Source: Charina bottae
Taxonomy: Eukaryota > Chordata > Lepidosauria > Squamata > Charinaidae
NCBI GenBank assembly: GCA_023362775.1
Contig: JALMGJ010000003.1
Coordinates: 78,040,355 to 78,104,354, forward strand
Reading direction: 5' to 3'
DNA length: 64,000 nt
The notes beneath the pieces are model-generated. The model was given only the letters and a program-made list of their open reading frames with translations, was not told the DNA's origin and searched no databases. A program made the position numbers and the translations under genes. Below are positions 31,560 to 43,784 of this stretch, one piece after another. Each line of letters opens with the position of its first letter. Position 1 is the first letter of the stretch.

Positions 31560-32760
31560 CCTGAAATTGGGAGATATGCATCCTTGAGGGAGGTAATGGT
31601 CCCTCCGGGTATTAAAGAAATACTGTTCCATCCACTCCTTAGGAAGCCATCCCTGGATCCAATAGTACTGGAAAAAAATTGTTGAGAAGGTGGTCACTTT
31701 ACGGCTTCAGAGCGCCCTGGAGGAAACAAATTATCTGAACTTCTTTCCATCAGGTTTCAGAGTGGGATATAGTACAGAGACTGCATTGATCTCACTTGTA
31801 AATTACCTTTGATGGAACCAGGATAGGGATAGTGCATCTATCTTGTCTCTCCTTGATCTCTCTGTGACTTTCAATACCATCAAACATAGCATCCTTCTGG
31901 ACTGGCTTTGAGGTTTAGAAATGGGAGGCACGATGCTATGATGATTCTCCTCGCTTCAGGGCTGATTCCAGTTGGTGTCAGGGAAGGAAGAGATCTAGTC
32001 CAAGATTCCCTTTTTTGTGGGGTACATCAGGGCTCTACTCCTGGTCCTATTTAACATCTACATGAAACAGCTAGGTGAGGTATTGTTATGGGGTCAGGTA
32101 TTATCAATATGATGATGATGATACCCAGTTGTACATCTTTTCTTAGGCTGCCCAAGTAGTGCTGTCAGTGTTGTTTCCCAGTGATTGGAGGAGGTCTGGA
32201 TGGGGAAGAACAGGCTTCAGCTCAAGCCAAGCAAGACTGAGTGGCCGTAGGTTTTGAGGCTCCTCAATTCTGGAGACTCTCCTCTTTTAGTTCTGATGGG
32301 TATACACTCCTCCAGACAGAACTGGTGTATAATGTAGAGCATAGCTTTCCAAATTGTGTGTCGCGACACAATACTGTCACCTGTGGGGCCCAGATGTGTC
32401 ACGAAAAAACCCGAAGCGCTGATGGTGCGCCGCCGCCGCACACAGCAGCGGGCCATCAGCGCTTCCAGGTTTTAGCGCGACACACCAGGATGCCGACGCT
32501 GCCGCGCACGAAAACCTGAAAGCGCTGCCGTGGCATGCGAAAATATGGAAGCGCCGCCGCGGCGCTTCCGGGTTTTTGCACACCGCCGTTGGTGTGCCGC
32601 CAACAGGAAAAGTTTGGAAAGCCCTGATGTAGAGGTTCTTTTGTCTCCTGCTGGAAGAGCTGATAGTGGCTGTGGTCAGGAGGGCCTTTGCACAGATCTA
32701 TCTTGGGCATTGGTTTCACCCATTTCTAGATTGGTAGTTGGATGGCCATATCAATAAATC
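31560..32760 (+). mobile_element. CR1/L2-like LINE reverse transcriptase, split by a hAT
   Basis: The + strand reads a block like LLRKPSLDPIVL, then LQSALEETNYLNFFPSGFRV, then an ILSLLDLSVTFNTIKHSILL motif (decayed DLSAAFDTI). After the hAT at 32340-32626 the LINE resumes with EVLLSPAGRADSGCGQEGLC, which is the LLLEEQVAVVVRRAF region in a shifted frame. Multiple stops. Confidence 0.7.
32340..32626. mobile_element. hAT element with 8-bp TSD inside the LINE
   Basis: Starts CATAGCTTTCCAAATTGTG and ends AGTTTGGAAAGCCCTG; flanks ATGTAGAG at 32332-32339 and 32627-32634. GC-rich core with repeated AGCGC(T/C)G and GCCGCCGC. Same family as 21819-22049. Confidence 0.88.
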
Positions 32761-32897
32761 AAGGAAGGAAGCAAGCTAAGGTGCCCTCCACCTTTTTTTT
32801 TTTTTTGCTCTTTCTTCTAGCATGTATTCTGCTCTCAAAGTCTAAAGAGAGAAATCCCACAAATCAAGACAGTAATAACTGAGGCTGAAGCAGTATT

Positions 32898-33160
32898 CCT
32901 GTCAGGGTAATTGGCGGAGAAACAACGCTGAGTTGGAGTTTCAACTCTAGTTTTTTATTTTTTCTACCATACACAGAATCTTGCCAGACTAAAGGTTCCT
33001 AAATTGAGCTAAGGGGAAAAATACCCTTGGGAATCTAGGGCGGTGCTAGTCTTTCTTCCTCGACCCCCCCCCCCCCTCCAAGCTGTGTAAACTGTGAGAA
33101 CGCTTATCTGCCTGGAATGCGCTCTCTACTCCCTCAGCTCCCAGCTCCATCACAATTCCC
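32898..33160 (-). mobile_element. LTR-like repeat, minus strand
   Basis: The reverse complement shares its core with 24661-24866 and ends CCAATTACCCTGACAGG. It includes a poly-C run (33065-33077). Confidence 0.45.
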
Positions 33161-33173
33161 CAAATAGATGCAG

Positions 33174-33760
33174 TACAGGTAGTCTTCACTTAACCACCAT
33201 TTGTTCAGCGACTGTTCGAAATTATGATGGTGCTGAAAAAATGGACTTATGACCTGTGCCCGAAATTACGATTGTTGCACCCCCCGCAGTCACGTGATCA
33301 AAATTCGGGCATTTGCCAGCCCACCTGCACAAATGGGAGCTTCAACTCCCCCCATCTCCCGGAAGCCCTGCACCCTGCCTTGTGGGGCGGCAAGCAGACC
33401 CAGAACCGCGCAGCTCTGGGGCTGCAGCCAGCTCCAGGCTCCCCAGCCCAGCTGTGCGAAGCGCCAGCCCAGCCCAGCGAAGCCACCATAACAAACTCCA
33501 GCCTCCCGAGCCTGCATTCATTCACCCAGCTGCCTCCTCTCCCAGTTCCCCGCACCTACCTTTTAACTTTTTCGCCCAGCCACCGCGGGTGAAGCAGAAG
33601 CACCTTGCTGCCTTTGCCAAGTCCTTTTTGGACCCAGCTTCTGCAGCAAACGTTTCCTCGACGTGGCTCCCTTTGGAAGCTTACGCTCTCTTCTCAGAGC
33701 CTTTGGAAAGAGAGGGCAGCTCTCTAAAGCCAGCACAGATGTTGCTTTGCTAAGCCCAAA
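33174..33760. mobile_element. DNA element of the ACAGGTAGTC family with a long GC-rich interior
   Basis: The left end TACAGGTAGTCTTCACTTAA is clear to about 33310. GC- and CCC-rich sequence follows to 33755, giving open frames on both strands (for example 33313-33753 +) through lack of AT-rich stops. The right end was not found. No protein motif. Confidence 0.45.
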
Positions 33761-33847
33761 GCAAGGAATATATCTTAATAATGAATAATTGACGTGTGCT
33801 TTTTTAAAAAAAACCCTCCTCCCTCCTAAACACATACTCAATCTCAT

Positions 33848-34030
33848 CTATATACTACTAAAACTCTCATGTCTGTTTGTAACCCTCAATTGGGTAGAAC
33901 AGTGCATCATAGGGCAACAATTTTTGAACCAAGGTACCTCAAATGGGCTAACTTACAGAATGTGTCCAAAATCCAGGACCCATTACTCCCGCAGGATTGA
34001 AATTTGGCAAAATCACCCATCGGCGTCGAG
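33848..34030 (+). mobile_element. Possible Helitron-like 5' end
   Basis: The segment starting near TCTATATACTACTAAAACTC resembles the TC-beginning 5' termini of Helitrons and is followed by conserved-looking text. No CTRR end with a hairpin was confirmed. Confidence 0.25.
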
Positions 34031-34197
34031 ATTTTCCACCCTGGGACGCCCCCCCACCATCACTTTTTGCGGTGATCTGAGGCTTTTTCGCCTCGCAACA
34101 GTGGCGCTCTGCCAAGAAAAAATGCGGTCACGAGGCGAAAAAGCCTCAGATCACTGCAAAAAGTGATGGTGGGGGGGGGAGCCCCGGGGTGGAAAAT
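34031..34197. repeat. Large inverted repeat (fold-back)
   Basis: Arms 34031-34095 and 34131-34197, about 65 bp each, nearly identical in inverse orientation. They include ATTTTCCACC / GGTGGAAAAT and GGCTTTTTCGCCTCG / CGAGGCGAAAAAGCC. The 35-bp spacer contains GTGGCGCTCTGCC. An internal part of a DNA element is likely. Confidence 0.85.
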
Positions 34198-34640
34198 CTC
34201 CGTGCTGATCAGCTGTGCAATGGGGAGGCGGAGCACGCCAGGTAGGGGCCGAAAAAACCGTGGGGAGCAAAAGTGTGGGGGGAAGTCCGTCCCGTGCCCT
34301 GCCGGGGTGCCCCTTCAAAAGGGCAGGCTCCGGGGACCCTGAAAATGCCCTTGGTTCCATGAAAAAACGCTGCACGGAGCAGCAGGGAGGCGAAAAGCCT
34401 CGCTGGCAGCGCCTGCCGGGGGGGCGGGGTTTGCAGGCTGGAGCCAATCACGTGGGCCAGGGGGTGGGGACCTCTAGAAATAAAGTGCACAATAAATGTA
34501 ATGCTCCCGCCTGCAAACCCTGCCCACTGGCCCACGCGATTGGCTGCGGCCTGCAAACCCCGCCCCCTGGTCCTTGGAAATTTTTTTCCCATGGAAGTGG
34601 TCCCTGGTGCCAAAAAGGTTGCCAACCCGTGATATGGGTT
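34198..34640. mobile_element. GC-rich hAT-like fragment
   Basis: Contains the GC-box/CCAAT module in both orientations (GGGGCGGGGTTTGCAGG ... AGCCAATCACG near 34420-34455; CGATTGGCTGCGG and TGCAAACCCCGCCCC near 34535-34565). The right end, TGGTGCCAAAAAGGTTGCCA, is like that of the hAT at 27664. The left end was not located. Confidence 0.5.
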
Positions 34641-34667
34641 TTTTTGAGATCTACCATGGCAGCAGTG

Positions 34668-34707
34668 AAATATATATATATATCACACTAATAATAATAA
34701 TAATAAT
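34668..34707. repeat. (AT)n and (AAT)n microsatellites
   Basis: Short simple-sequence runs. Confidence 0.8.
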
Positions 34708-34737
34708 TTATATACATTAACTATATTATATATTTTA

Positions 34738-34806
34738 TGTGCGGCCCAAGACAATTCCTCTTCACTCAATGTGGCCCAGGGAAGCCAAAAGGTTGGACAC
34801 CCCTGC
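34738..34806. mobile_element. hAT (Charlie-like) right end
   Basis: GTGCGGCCCAAGACAATTCC ... GGTTGGACACCCCTG, a common hAT terminus. The partner end may lie in the segment to the left. Confidence 0.55.
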
Positions 34807-37800
34807 CTTAGATGATAAAATATACAGTATGTTTCATCAGAAATGTTTTATCTGCTCACACTAGCATCTAAATAATGCACTGAGAGTCACTTAAGAAATA
34901 TTGTGAACTCCTCCTCCTTCATACCATGAGGCACCTTTCTCCCTAAGTGCACTGGTTCAAATTTCTACCGCCACCAATTGTTGAAGGCTGTTTGACGAAA
35001 GATCTTGAATTCAGTTCAAATTGTCTTCATTTTTTTAGAAATTACAAATACACATCAACTTATATTCATCACTGGTAGCAGAACACAGAAATTAACTGTG
35101 TATTTTTACAAAAATCAAACAGCAATGCCATCTAGTGTTGGCTTTATATTATACCCTTATATCAGATATAAATGATTTTTTAAAATTTTGTGCACAGATT
35201 TTTCTCTTTACTCTGCTGAGTCAGTTCAAAGATTTTTCTAGAACAGCAGAGTGCTGCAACAGAAACAGCCAGTATTAAACATATGCAAATAACTTTTCTA
35301 TTATAATTCAAGGCAATTTTTAACAAAAAACAATGCTTCAATTTTCATGTTTTTTTCATGTATTCGAATAATTAAAATAGTGATAAAAACAAACATTAAA
35401 AATGTGAATAAATAAAACTTTTGGCAGCTATTAACTGAAGATGTATGGTGGAAATATATGGGCATCTTTGGGATATATATTTGCTAGTTTATTCTCAATC
35501 CCTAATGAAAAATTGAATGACATAGAAATAGAACGTAATTCTTTTTCTGTTTATTATCCATTCAACATTTCTTCATTTGTTTTCTTACCTTTTACGCTTT
35601 CTCCCCCAAATATTAGTCTGTCCCCCTTATCCAAGAGTGAAACTGCCTCAGGGACATTACACAGCCAAATCTGGTTGCCTAAACAGTGTCTCACTTTCCA
35701 AGGTAGAGAATAGAGTGATCAGAAAGTAAAATGACGACAATGCTTGAGAGAACAAGATATGAAATAGGGAAATTTTCAAAGGACAGTTCAGCCCAGTTAG
35801 GAGGAGGTCCTGGGAGAGATGTCATACAGGATCTCCAACTCCTCAGCCAGTCTATCTTCTCTCTTACCCCCAATACCATATTCATTCACTTTACTGCCTG
35901 ACAACTGTGCAACGTTTAGGAACTTTCAACTGCATGTTCCGTCTCCCTCCCTCCTTCCCCAGATGGTGGCAGTAGCAGCCTGCAGATGAATGTATCCAAT
36001 TTTCTTTTATCTTCTTCTTAACTGGGCCTAAAAGCAGCCTGATGAAATGTAAAAGATGGAAGAGAATGAGGCTCACCCTGCTGCCTCTATGGAGCTGTCT
36101 GGGACACTCCTAGGCCAAGATCCTAGAGCTTTGCCTAGACGTTTGTCCCTGCAGCACATTTGCCATTTTATATAATTAATGTTCATACATTAACAATCTA
36201 GTGCAGCTTAACTCTTCTAATATTTTACAGAACAGAATATTACTACCTTCAATGTGCAATAAGACATTGCACGCCATTAAAGACGCATAGGTTATGACTT
36301 TTACAGAAGTATTTGTCAGTGTGGAATTCACAATGGACAACAGGTTTCCGTACATACAAGCAACCGAAAAGGCATTATTTATACCACTGTACAAAATATC
36401 TCACTTCGATATTTTTTTAGCCAATATCATCTTAAAGTACATCCAGCACTTCCACTGCAGTTGCTTTTCCCCCTACATCATAACCGATTTCAAATGGTGC
36501 TAGACAAAAACTAAGACTCTGAACACCAAGAGAAATCGGTCAGCCTGTGTAAGAGATGTTTTCCCAGGTCCACGCTGCTTGTTAAAGTGGTGTAGGTTAT
36601 GCAGAACAAGTGCTAACAATCTGGTAAGAATTTTCACTAGGCAATGCTTCCTCTTCAGCATTTATCTTGAAAAACTAGTCTGAACAGATGCTTTGGTGCT
36701 ATTGGTTACTGAATATATTTATTTGCAATTTATGGCTGATACCAATTAAATGTAACCCTAATCATTTCAATTTGTAAAACTTAAAAGTTCCTGTATTAGT
36801 AATAGTACTTTACTCATTTGCTAATTTGATCAGTACACTGATATATATTTTCTAAATGCTGCATTTGGCTTTTTTTTTTTTTGGGGGGGGGGGTGAAACT
36901 ATAGGGCAGCCTCAAGATAAAAAACTGTATGCTCATATGCATGCATACTTATAAGCAAATCTCAAATTAGGTGAAACTGATTCACTTCTAAGTATGTTGA
37001 GAACTGCAGCCTTAAGAGCATTTTTTAAAACTTCATAACTCACAGAAACTAGTGATTATTCTACTAGCTAATAAGCAAACAAAACCAAACTATTCCTTTT
37101 ATGCCAGCAATGCCAAAAAAAGTATTTCTTTCAGTAGAAAGAATTGTTATGCAAGATTTGCCTTATTATGAGTAGCTCCAGTTCAATCAGGCATATACAC
37201 AATAAAAACAATCTTTTATGTAATTGTTTCAAAGTAGCAGAAGAGTGTCGTGTATAATAGGTAATTGACATGTGGTTTCTCTCCATGTTCCAGTTCATAC
37301 ATCTGTGAGAGAAGCCCTCTTCAAAAAACAGTTTCTACTAGTAGATCAAGTATGTTTGGGGGTAAGAGCAGAGGGGGACAGTTTCATCTTTCCTTAATGA
37401 AAATAAATTCCACTGTTGGATTATTGCTTTTTTAAAGTCAGTTTTTCTGTAGTTCCAACTGTTACATGTATACAGAACTAGATAAAGATATCCTTTGGTA
37501 TATCAGATTTTAATCTTAATTTAAGTTAAAATTTCAGATATTCCTTATCCCTTACTAATAGATAAAGGGCAAATTATTGTTAATAAATCAAGTGTTCTTA
37601 CTTAATAACAGCTTTGTTGCTGCTTTCTTCTCTACATCCAGTGCTGCAATTCTTGCTCCTAGAACACTGATTTCAAATGGTGCTAGATACAGAGATGGAA
37701 AAATCTAAGCCACCATGTGAAACCAGCTTCCAGAGGAAGACACATTGTTGTTTCCATCTTCAGCATCCATGCATTTTATAGGAAGCTGTCCTGCAAGTTT

Positions 37801-38167
37801 CCTAGAAGGAAATTGTTTTGTTGTTTCTGTTTAATACATACGCATGTAACATACAATAACAGAAGTAGGTGGTAACATTTCATTCTACGTAACATGTAAG
37901 AACTGAGAATATTACTTCTGGTAAGGAGGTAGATTTAAGAAAGAAATATAATCACATTAAATTATATATCAGCATGGGAAGTTTGCATTTCCTTCTTATC
38001 TGCAAGGCATACAAAGACAAACACATTATTATCGCATATTAATGTTAATAGTCCATGAACTGTGCCCAGTAGAATTTTCTACTATCAGAACAAATTGTAC
38101 ACTTCCCAAATCTACTCTGGAGATCAGATGTTATCTCATAATAGAAATGAGAAATACTCAATGTTTT
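34807..38167. other. Intergenic AT-rich DNA, nothing recognised
   Basis: No element ends, no exons. 36160-36510 is less repetitive-looking than its surroundings. A 19-bp exact duplicate links 36486 and 37669. Confidence 0.4.
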
Positions 38168-38285
38168 AAGCGATAGAATCCAATCTTCTGCTTAAAATAG
38201 AAATCCAAATTAAAACATTCCCAAGAAATGGCTGACTAGCTTCAGCTTGAACATATCCAATGAAGGGGAGCCTAACACACCTACA
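38168..38285 (-). mobile_element. CR1-like LINE 3' end, minus strand
   Basis: GATAGAATCCAATCTTCTGC ... TTCAGCTTGAACATATCCAA follows the order of the copy at 25437-25575. Confidence 0.5.
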
Positions 38286-38506
38286 GTGAACCGGTTCCCA
38301 GAATGGACCTCAGAAGTTTGACTACTATAAAGGAGAAAAAGGACTGTGCCAGAACAAAGCACAGAACCAATCAAGAAAGGATCATTCTTCTTTTTTTAAT
38401 CCTCCCCAAGTTACTGTCTACTGCTCTTCCAGAGGTATTTTGGATCCTCATCTCTTCCCCCATTGCCAAATCCTACCAGAAGCACTGGCCTCAGAATTGC
38501 TCTCTG

Positions 38507-38850
38507 CAATGACCACAACTGGGACTGGCAACTCCATCACTAAGCGATGCGGTTGTTAAGCAAATCACCCACGGTCGTTAAGTGAGACATCACGTGACCA
38601 TGACTTGCAATTTCACTGCTGGCTTCTCCATTGACTCTGTTCGTCAGAAGCTGGCTGTGAAGCTCACAAATGGCGATCACCTCACTGCGGGATGCTGCAA
38701 TGGTTGCAAATGCCTGAATCTCAATCATGTGACCATGGGGATGCCGCAATGGTTGTAGGTGCAAGGACCGGCCATAAAGTTACTTTTTCAGCGCTGTCTT
38801 AACTTCGAACAGTTCCTAACCAGGCAGTTGTTAAGCGAGGACTATCTGTA
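38507..38850. mobile_element. DNA element of the ACAGGTAGTC family, reverse
   Basis: Ends TTGTTAAGCGAGGACTATC then TGTA. The body shares CACGTGACCATGA, GTTAAGTGAGACATCACGTG and GGGACTGGCAACTCCATCAC with the other copies. Confidence 0.7.
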
Positions 38851-41200
38851 TATCTTATAGTACTCCTATGGCACTTACCATTTTATTATCTCTTTTAGTA
38901 AGCCACAAGCATCCAACCAAACATACTTTCTCAAAGTTTTAGCTACTTGTTCTTCATTATCATCTTCTTTAGTTGTTTAATTCTTCTGTGATTCTGTCAT
39001 TGAAAAAATGAAATTAAGAAGTATTGATGCTAATTCAACCAATTTTGGTTGCATTTGATATTAAACACAATACGCTCTTTTAATGGCTTCCCATCTTTAT
39101 TTCTTACTCAACTTATTCTCCGCATCTTCTCGTTATCCATCATTTTTATATTCTGGATCAGTTTTTCTTTAAGAAGCTTGTTTGTGTGTATTAGAACCAT
39201 ATCTGGATCAAATCTTATTTTTTCTTCTTTATTCTAATTATTGGATCTTTTGGTTGCATTTGATATTAAAGATCCTCCTATGTTTTGGTACTCTTTATAT
39301 ACATTCAATTTTTATTTCTTTTATTCTTAGGTTCACTCTAATCTTATTAAATACTCATACAATTTCTGCTAATGTTTTGTCTTAATTTCCTCCCCTTATT
39401 ATACCTTTTATGATTCTTTGGCTTTTTTCTTTATATAGTAATACATGTATGCCAATAGGTTTATTCTGTTCATCAGTTCTTCAGAATGCATATCTGGCTG
39501 ATAGATTTTCTAAGAGTTAGTGCCAAAGTGATTTTCTTCATAATCCTTCCTTCCTCTAACTTGCTGTAACTAGGCGTTTCTGTAATTCATTCCACATAGA
39601 AAGTTCACAATTTGAAGCTATTTTTGAAATATTTTTGTCCCTCAATTATATGCTTTGCATTTATTTCCAGCCCTTCCTTCTCCTACAGTTTCATCAACCC
39701 CTTCTTTTCCCTCCAGTCGTCTTATTCAGCAGTTGTCCTCATCTAACCCCTCAACAAGTCCCTCTCATTTTACTCTCTTGTGGACTTTTTCTTATCTCCT
39801 CCTCTGCATTTCATTGTCACGTACTTGACCCATCTTGCTATTTCTAAGGTTCCCTTGGGAATGTATCTCAACATATCATAATATTCTTTATTCTGACAAA
39901 AATCACTTAGTGGCTCATCCTGCCTTTCTAACTACTATATGTATTCTACTTTACCCTTTGCTTTAAAATTCTTATTTCAAACTCATTATTTGAGCCCACA
40001 TAACTGTTTTCTCCTCTTCACTGAAATGCCCTTTATCAAAACCACTGATAATATACAGACTTGTTAATCCAAAATATTCTTACTCTCTATTTATCCTCTT
40101 TAACTGCATTTTTACTTTTGGCAAGAGCTGATCATACTTTACTGCATGGTGCTTCCCGTTAGAATCCAGCTTCTTTTCTTTGTTCCTACACTTTTTGCCT
40201 GTGTTTCCACAACTTATCCATGTTAACGTAACCATTATTGACTCAACTCAATTCCCTGGACTCACAAAACATGCTAGGCTGAAATGCGGTTGGCCAGCCA
40301 ATATGCATTACATGTATTAAAACACTTATCCTGGTTGCTATTTGTTTTCTGGGCACCATTTAAGGTTGCGGGGTTAAATCAAAGCACTAATTAGCATTCG
40401 GCCTCGTTATCTGAAAAACTGCCATCTCCTATTATGAACTTGTCTGCATATTCAGACCACCAGCTGAGGCATTTCTGAAGATTTGTGTCCCTGCCCACCC
40501 GCCCACCCCACCCCTCCCATCCCACTTCTGCTGTCCAAATACCAGGAAAATGTTTTCTCTTGATTTGCTCCCAAGCAATAGCATGCACTCGATAGGGAGT
40601 TGTACTTGATTACCATTTGCTCTGCCTTTATAAAAGCAGACAAGACACCTCTTTTTTTTAACCAGGCCTTTGTTACAGTTTAGATATTGGTTTTAATCTG
40701 AGAGTTAAGATTAACCAATGTGAACAGACAGGCAGGATTAAACTGAATTTAAAAACTAAATAAAATATATAAATAGTATATATATATATCTACTTGGAAA
40801 TAAATTCCAGAATAGAATTCCAACTATTAATTAGTTTTAATTACAGGACTACAATCTAATGAAGCAGATGTCATTTCCTTTTATTGCCTGAGCTCTTGAC
40901 TTTTTAGGTTGCAAGTTATATGAGCTAGAGGTCTTTGTTCTTGTTAGCTGGGAAAGCACCATGAATGTAAATAATACAGTACGTTCAGTAAAGGCCCTTC
41001 AGTAACTTCACTGCTACTCTCTGAGGTATAGGTATAGTTGTTAGACTTCGACATGTCAAAAATTATTTGCCATTTTTCATGACTATTTAAATTAATTTTC
41101 ATTCTTTTAATCTTATTTCTATATTCCCTTTCTTCAGCTATTATAAGCTGTCTAGAATTCTTCTGCATGATTCATTACTCTTATTCTGGCCTCCTGTTTT
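38851..41200. other. AT-rich DNA, unassigned
   Basis: T-rich between 39000 and 40100, possibly an old minus-strand retroelement, but no motif is readable. A 23-bp exact duplicate joins 39043 and 39248. Confidence 0.35.
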
Positions 41201-41204
41201 CATT

Positions 41205-41423
41205 ACTAATGCCCTGTCTGATCTCAGAAAGTTAAGCAATGTCAGACTTAGTCCCTGGATGGAACAATACCAAGGAATACTGGGTTTGTAGGCTAGACTT
41301 AAACTTAAAAGTTAAAAAAAGAGTTTAAAAAATCCAGAAGCAGCCATGGCAAAACACCTCTGATTTTATGCCAAGAAAATGATGGAGACGTGATATAAAA
41401 TTGCCAGGAGTTGAACATACCTT
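41205..41423 (+). mobile_element. 5S-rRNA-derived SINE
   Basis: 41211-41296 follows 5S rRNA in order: GCCCTGTCTGATCTCAGAAA, GTTAAGCAATGTCAG, CCTGGATGG, AATACTGGGTTTGTAGGCT. A body with CCATGGCAAAACACCTCTG follows, as in 5S-derived squamate SINEs. It is too diverged to be a functional 5S gene. Confidence 0.7.
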
Positions 41424-42305
41424 GTTTTAGATGTCTTTCAAGTTCACATTTATGTGATTCCTCACTGGCCTCTTCACTTTTCAGACATTTTCTTCTTAAG
41501 TTCCAAGCAGTATGTTTTATCTTTGTTCTTTTTAATCTTACTGCTGTATAGTCCTAGAATTCTCCTCTCCCTCATCAATCCAGCCGGCTTCTTGTATTCC
41601 TGTTTTTAAGCCATTTTTGAAAAGAAAGCAATGATTTTTGAATAACAAAGGCATTATTTTCATTCTTGCTTTTTCTAGCTGATTTTTTTTTGTCTTGATC
41701 AACATTTAGCATCTTCCTCCTCCTTCCTTTGTCCATCACGTTTATTTAGGTTGGAACTTTGGAACCATTAGTAAATTTTGATATTAGTTAGGATATTTAG
41801 ATATTAACTTCTTCTCTTCATTGTAACTTTTTTTCCAGATTTTGCAATTAAGAATTACCTGATCTTTACTGAGTAGCATCAAGCTACTCTTTCCAAACGA
41901 GACCACTACACCTGTAAAGATTGCCATAGCTTTCAGCTTATTCTTACTTTATTGGTTATCATACTTTATTGGTTATCAATGTGCATGAGGGATATTGGCA
42001 ATGATTATAATACAACTTGCAAATATAACTGTGATGTAATTTAACTCTTCTGGGTAGGTGGTCTAAATGCTAAATAACTATTTCATTTAAATAAAAAATC
42101 AAGTAACTATTACTAATACTTTTATACTGTGCAAAGCTTTCAAAATTGGTATTTTGCAGCATGCAGGAACATATATGTTGTACCTATTTTCAAATAATTA
42201 AAGCAGCCACATCATTTGCAAGGTTCATATGGCTGCTCTGGAAGATGCACTGGCCACATTGCTCTATTTTTTTCCAAGCAAAGCAAAGTGATTCCGATTT
42301 TGTTG
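41424..42305. other. Intergenic, nothing recognised
   Basis: AT-rich. A short duplicated phrase (TACTTTATTGGTTATCA, twice at 41946-41978) is the only repeat seen. Confidence 0.4.
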
Positions 42306-42380
42306 TAAACTGCCCAGAGTCCCCCATTGGGGGAGATGGGCGGTGATAAATTTGAAAAACAAACAAACAAACAAACAAAA
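42306..42380 (+). mobile_element. LINE (CR1/L2-like) 3' end
   Basis: AAACTGCCCAGAGTCCCCCA ... GAGATGGGCGGTGATAAATT, then (CAAA)n. Same terminus as at 48548-48655. Confidence 0.65.
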
Positions 42381-43024
42381 GCACCTCTTTCAAAGGATCT
42401 GCACAGGCCTGCAAAGTAACTTTATTACTCTTTAGCAGCCTACTCAACTCTGGAAATCAACCTGAAGAATCTTATACTGGTATGTAAAATAATGGTTTTT
42501 AATGAAGATCAATGAAAGTTGAAATCTTGCATGGAAAGGCTTTACTTCAGCAGGTTTAGAATGTTTCCTGAGGCACAGGTAATGCAGGCAAAAGGGTCAG
42601 TTTGCAAACCGATTTATCTACCTTACAAGTATGACTTTAGTTTGTTGAGTGTTTGCATAACTAATTAAATTCATTTTGTATCTCTGGCAACTTATTTTGC
42701 ACTTGAAGGCATGCTTTCACTAAAGAATACTATATACTGCTCTGTTGGATCATGTCTGGGGCAGTTGGTATGGGATTTGAAGTTGAATAGACTATGCCAT
42801 CAGACACTCAACTAGTCTATCGAACTTTTGGAAGAAAATGTTTTATAAGGGAGTTATTATGTCAGTAAATTGCTCACAAATAAGAAATTATATTTTAGGA
42901 AATATCAGTTTTGGTATTTGGTCTTCACCACAGATGATTTCATGATAGGAACATTTCAATGGATTAGATTTGATTTACCACAAATGCTCTAATTTACTAG
43001 TTCAATCTAGCATACTTGTGACTT

Positions 43025-43372
43025 TACAGGTAGACTTTGTCTACCGACTGCCTTGTTTAGTGACTATTTAAAGTCACAACTGTGTAAAAAAAACAGCTTT
43101 GCAACCAATCCTCTCATTTACGACACTCACAGCACCCCACAGTCACGTGATCATCATTTGCTTGCTTCCCAACCAGCTTGCAACAAGCAGAGTTAATGGA
43201 GAATGTGGAAGTAAAATCGTAAGTCACAATCACGTGATGTTTCAGTTAATGACCGAATGGGAAGTGATGTCGTAAAGACATTGTGGTGACGTGATTTTCC
43301 ACTCAGCAACTGTGGCATTTAGTGACAGAGTTGCCAGTCCCAATTGTGATTGCTAAGCAAGGACTACCTGTA
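43025..43372. mobile_element. DNA element of the ACAGGTAGTC family with both ends
   Basis: Begins TACAGGTAGACTTTG and ends CAAGGACTACCTGTA, an inverted pair, so the element is about 348 bp. The interior includes TCACGTGATCATCA and CAATCACGTGATG. No coding capacity. The superfamily is not assigned. Confidence 0.75.
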
Positions 43373-43784
43373 CTGAATGAATATAGGTTAAAATGCAATT
43401 GAAGATTATTTTTAATGGTAGCATAAGTCTGCCTGGTTTATTAAAAAAATACATTCTTTAAAATATCGATATACAACCTACTATGATTGTGCAAATGAGG
43501 TAACATTTCTGCTATGATTGCTGCCAAAGCAAATTAGTGTGTTACAAAGTAATGATATTTGTGCTCAAGTGCTTGGTAACAAATTCCTTGTCTTTTCTTT
43601 TCAAAGGAGGAAGCAGTTACATTCTTCAGTCCAATGAAATATTATTTTTTCCACCATATTAATTTAGAGTCCTAACTAAAAATTATTTAGGCTGTAATCA
43701 ATATATTCTAACTTCATGCTTCAAATGTTTGTGAATGACACTGTATAATACAAAAGTGTGAACTCTACTTTCATAATTACTTCA

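Noticed and set aside
33313..33753. 146-codon Pro/Ser/Ala-rich frame
   Set aside because: GC-rich interior of a DNA element; both strands are open and there is no domain or splice signal.
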